DNA of 6,370 nucleotides from an uncultured Bacillota bacterium. GTDB lineage: Bacteria; Bacillota_I; Bacilli_A; RF39; UBA660. Of the stretch, positions 4,845 to 6,370 are shown piece by piece. Position numbers and translations under genes: made by a program. How positions within the stretch are numbered: position 1 is the stretch's first letter; each line of letters opens with the position of its first letter. Under the pieces are notes generated by a model, which was given only the letters and a program-made list of their open reading frames with translations, ran no database searches and had not been told where the DNA came from. The stretch covers positions 1-6,370 of the forward strand of contig CAMXBB010000084.1 of the NCBI GenBank assembly GCA_947179265.1, written 5' to 3'.

Positions 4845-5790
4845 AGATTTAAGAATTGTATTTATGGGAACTCCTGAATTTTCAGTACCAGTTTTAGAGA
4901 GTTTAATAGGTTCGTATAATGTAGTATTAGTAGTAACTAAGGAAGATGCTTATGTTGGTAGAAAAAGAGTTTTAACACCATCACCAATTAGCGAGGTTGC
5001 AACAAGAAACAATATCCCAGTATTTAAACCTACTAAGTTAAAATCTGATTATCAAAGAATAGTTGATGCTGATCCAGATATTATTATTACTTGTGCATAT
5101 GGGCAAATAGTTCCTAAAGAAGTTCTAGATTTACCAGTTTTAGGGTGTATTAATGTTCATGCATCTTTACTTCCTAAATATCGTGGAGCATCGCCAATCA
5201 GTCAAGCAATAATCGATGGTGAAGAGGAAACAGGTATTACTATCATGTATATGGAGGAAACTCTAGATACGGGGAATATCATCAATGCTCGTAGTATAAA
5301 GATTGAAGATAATGATACCTATGGAACTTTATCAGAAAAACTAAGCAAGTTAGGTGCTGAACTTCTAATGGATACACTTCCTAGTATCATTGATGAAACT
5401 AACTTTTCTTTGAAACAAGACGATGAACAAGCAACTTATGTAGGATTACTAAAAAGAAGTGATGAACGAATAGATTTTAGTAAGACCAGAAAAGAAGTTG
5501 TTAATAAGATTAGAGGATTAAATCCGACGCCAACAGCAAACATTAGAATAGATGGCGAAGAATGGAAAGTATTAACTGCTGAAGTTGGAAGTGAAGCAAA
5601 AGGAGAAGTTGGTATTATTTCCGAAGTCGGTAAAGATTATTTTGCTATCAATGCTAGTGATGGCAAAGTATTAGTAAAAGAGATAAAACCTTTTGGTAAA
5701 AAAGTTATGACTGTAAAAGATTTCTTTAATGGATATAAAAAAGAAAATCTATTAGGTAAAAGGGTTGATAGTTATGAAGAAAAAGAATAA
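4840..5790 (+). CDS. fmt: Methionyl-tRNA formyltransferase Fmt
   Basis: Fmt formylates Met-tRNA(fMet) using 10-formyl-tetrahydrofolate, preparing the initiator tRNA for translation. The 316 residues are normal for the family. The N-terminal Rossmann-like domain has FMGTPEFSVP (8-17) and TCAYGQIVP, then NVHASLLPKYRGASPI. The catalytic triad Asn105, His107 and Asp143 (in ETLDTGNI) corresponds to Asn106, His108 and Asp144 of E. coli Fmt. The tRNA-recognition loop reads KEDAYVGRKRVLTPSP (34-49): the basic GRKR is kept, but the usual QPDRP-type lead-in is altered to KEDAY. The C-terminal OB-like domain (from about residue 205) ends with KPFGKKVMTVKDFFNGY. ATG 4840 was chosen for its spacing to AGGTGA. 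It has its own promoter and no terminator, and its last 17 bases overlap the next gene. The def and rsmB genes that often flank fmt are absent. Confidence 0.97.
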   Translation: MKDLRIVFMGTPEFSVPVLESLIGSYNVVLVVTKEDAYVGRKRVLTPSPISEVATRNNIPVFKPTKLKSDYQRIVDADPDIIITCAYGQIVPKEVLDLPVLGCINVHASLLPKYRGASPISQAIIDGEEETGITIMYMEETLDTGNIINARSIKIEDNDTYGTLSEKLSKLGAELLMDTLPSIIDETNFSLKQDDEQATYVGLLKRSDERIDFSKTRKEVVNKIRGLNPTPTANIRIDGEEWKVLTAEVGSEAKGEVGIISEVGKDYFAINASDGKVLVKEIKPFGKKVMTVKDFFNGYKKENLLGKRVDSYEEKE

Positions 5791-6370
5791 AAAGGAAGAT
5801 ATAACTAAACTACAAGATAATGAAGAAAAGGTGGAGATGGAAAACTATTGGGATGTTTTTGTACGTAATTATCGGAATGTTCCTGGTTTTAAAAGTCTTG
5901 TAAAACTATTGATATATCTTTTCTTAATCTTTATTTTTATCATAGTAGCATCTAGTGGTTATCATGATGAGGATAGAAGTGATAAGACAAGTAACAAGAC
6001 AAGTACTACGGAACCTATAAAAGATGTAGTATCATATCAGGATATGTTGGAAAGCGTCCTAAAAAATGAAAAAAAGATAGCTATTGAAGCAATTAGTGGT
6101 GATAATCGTTATTTAATAGATGCTGATATAAATGAAGGAATTATGCTTGGATATTATACTACTAAGGAAACAACAAAGAAGTTTAGTATTGAAGATAACA
6201 AGATATATGAATTGAATCTTGATGAGAGATTAGAAAATAGTGAATTCTTTAATGATATAAATGTTAATTTTATAAATCAACATACCTTAGTAAATATTAT
6301 AAAGAATAATATTGGAACAAAAGAATTAAAGGATGGCGAAATAATCTATAACTATGCGATATTAGATAAT
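5774..6370 (+). CDS. Hypothetical single-pass membrane protein, overlapping fmt (3' end outside window)
   Basis: The frame is open to the window end, giving 199 residues. I do not recognise the family. The N-terminus is very basic (MKKKNKK), followed by a Glu/Lys-rich stretch, one strongly hydrophobic segment (residues 42-59, including LLIYLFLIFIFIIVA), a polar Ser/Thr/Lys linker (60-82), and an acidic domain from about residue 84. The basic residues before the membrane segment predict the N-terminus inside and the C-terminal part outside. No lipobox is seen. The start overlaps fmt by 17 bases in another frame, with SD AAAAGGG (5758-5764) nine bases upstream, implying co-transcription and probably translational coupling with fmt. 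An alternative start is ATG 5837 (residue 22), with AAAGGTGGAG directly before it; that would remove the basic tail and the overlap. Function cannot be assigned. Confidence 0.85.
   Translation, partial: MKKKNKKEDITKLQDNEEKVEMENYWDVFVRNYRNVPGFKSLVKLLIYLFLIFIFIIVASSGYHDEDRSDKTSNKTSTTEPIKDVVSYQDMLESVLKNEKKIAIEAISGDNRYLIDADINEGIMLGYYTTKETTKKFSIEDNKIYELNLDERLENSEFFNDINVNFINQHTLVNIIKNNIGTKELKDGEIIYNYAILDN

Noticed and set aside
1..6370. Defence island, mobile element, CRISPR or other new multi-gene system
   Set aside because: No transposase, integrase, nuclease, repeat array or toxin-antitoxin pattern is visible; the recognised genes are conserved housekeeping genes with intact promoters and terminators.

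Overview
The window looks like ordinary chromosome from a low-GC, Gram-positive-type bacterium (Bacilli or a walled relative of the Mollicutes, possibly an uncultured gut lineage). The evidence is the strong A+T bias, GAGGTG-type Shine-Dalgarno (SD) sites, TATAAT boxes, U-tailed terminators and the gene content. All tryptophans read are TGG, every visible stop is TAA or TAG, and I saw no in-frame TGA in any gene, so the Mycoplasma UGA=Trp code is not in use. The lineage is an inference. All genes are on the + strand.

Layout: (1) positions 1-525 hold the 3' end of a gene for a protein with a C-terminal phospho-receiver domain, closed by a terminator. (2) thiI (588-1778) encodes the tRNA 4-thiouridine synthase in its short, rhodanese-less form. 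(3) Positions 1822-2364 encode an unrecognised 180-residue membrane-anchored extracytoplasmic protein with its own promoter and terminator. (4) A 57-codon ORF (2397-2570) fills most of the largest gap and ends inside a terminator. (5) ackA (2619-3800) and a DHH/DHHA1 phosphoesterase of the NrnA type (3826-4788) form a two-gene operon with its own promoter and terminator. (6) fmt (4840-5790) has its own promoter and overlaps by 17 bp the start of an unrecognised single-pass membrane protein (5774 to the window end).

The recognised genes are housekeeping: tRNA thiolation, acetyl-phosphate/ATP metabolism, turnover of nanoRNA or pAp-type nucleotides, and initiator-tRNA formylation. They are not one pathway. 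I found no defence system, mobile element, CRISPR array, RNA gene or riboswitch; apart from the 254-base gap after position 2364, the gaps between genes are 25-62 bases.

The most notable structure is regulatory compaction. All four terminator hairpins overlap the stop codon of the gene they end. Three of the four are followed at once by the next promoter, whose -35 region falls in the hairpin or U-tract. At four promoters only 18-22 bases separate the -10 box from the start codon, which predicts 5' leaders of about 12-16 nt starting at the SD. Two unrelated genes share a near-identical 18-base initiation region. The uncharacterised parts worth following up are the 57-residue ORF, the two membrane-anchored orphans and the receiver-ended protein.
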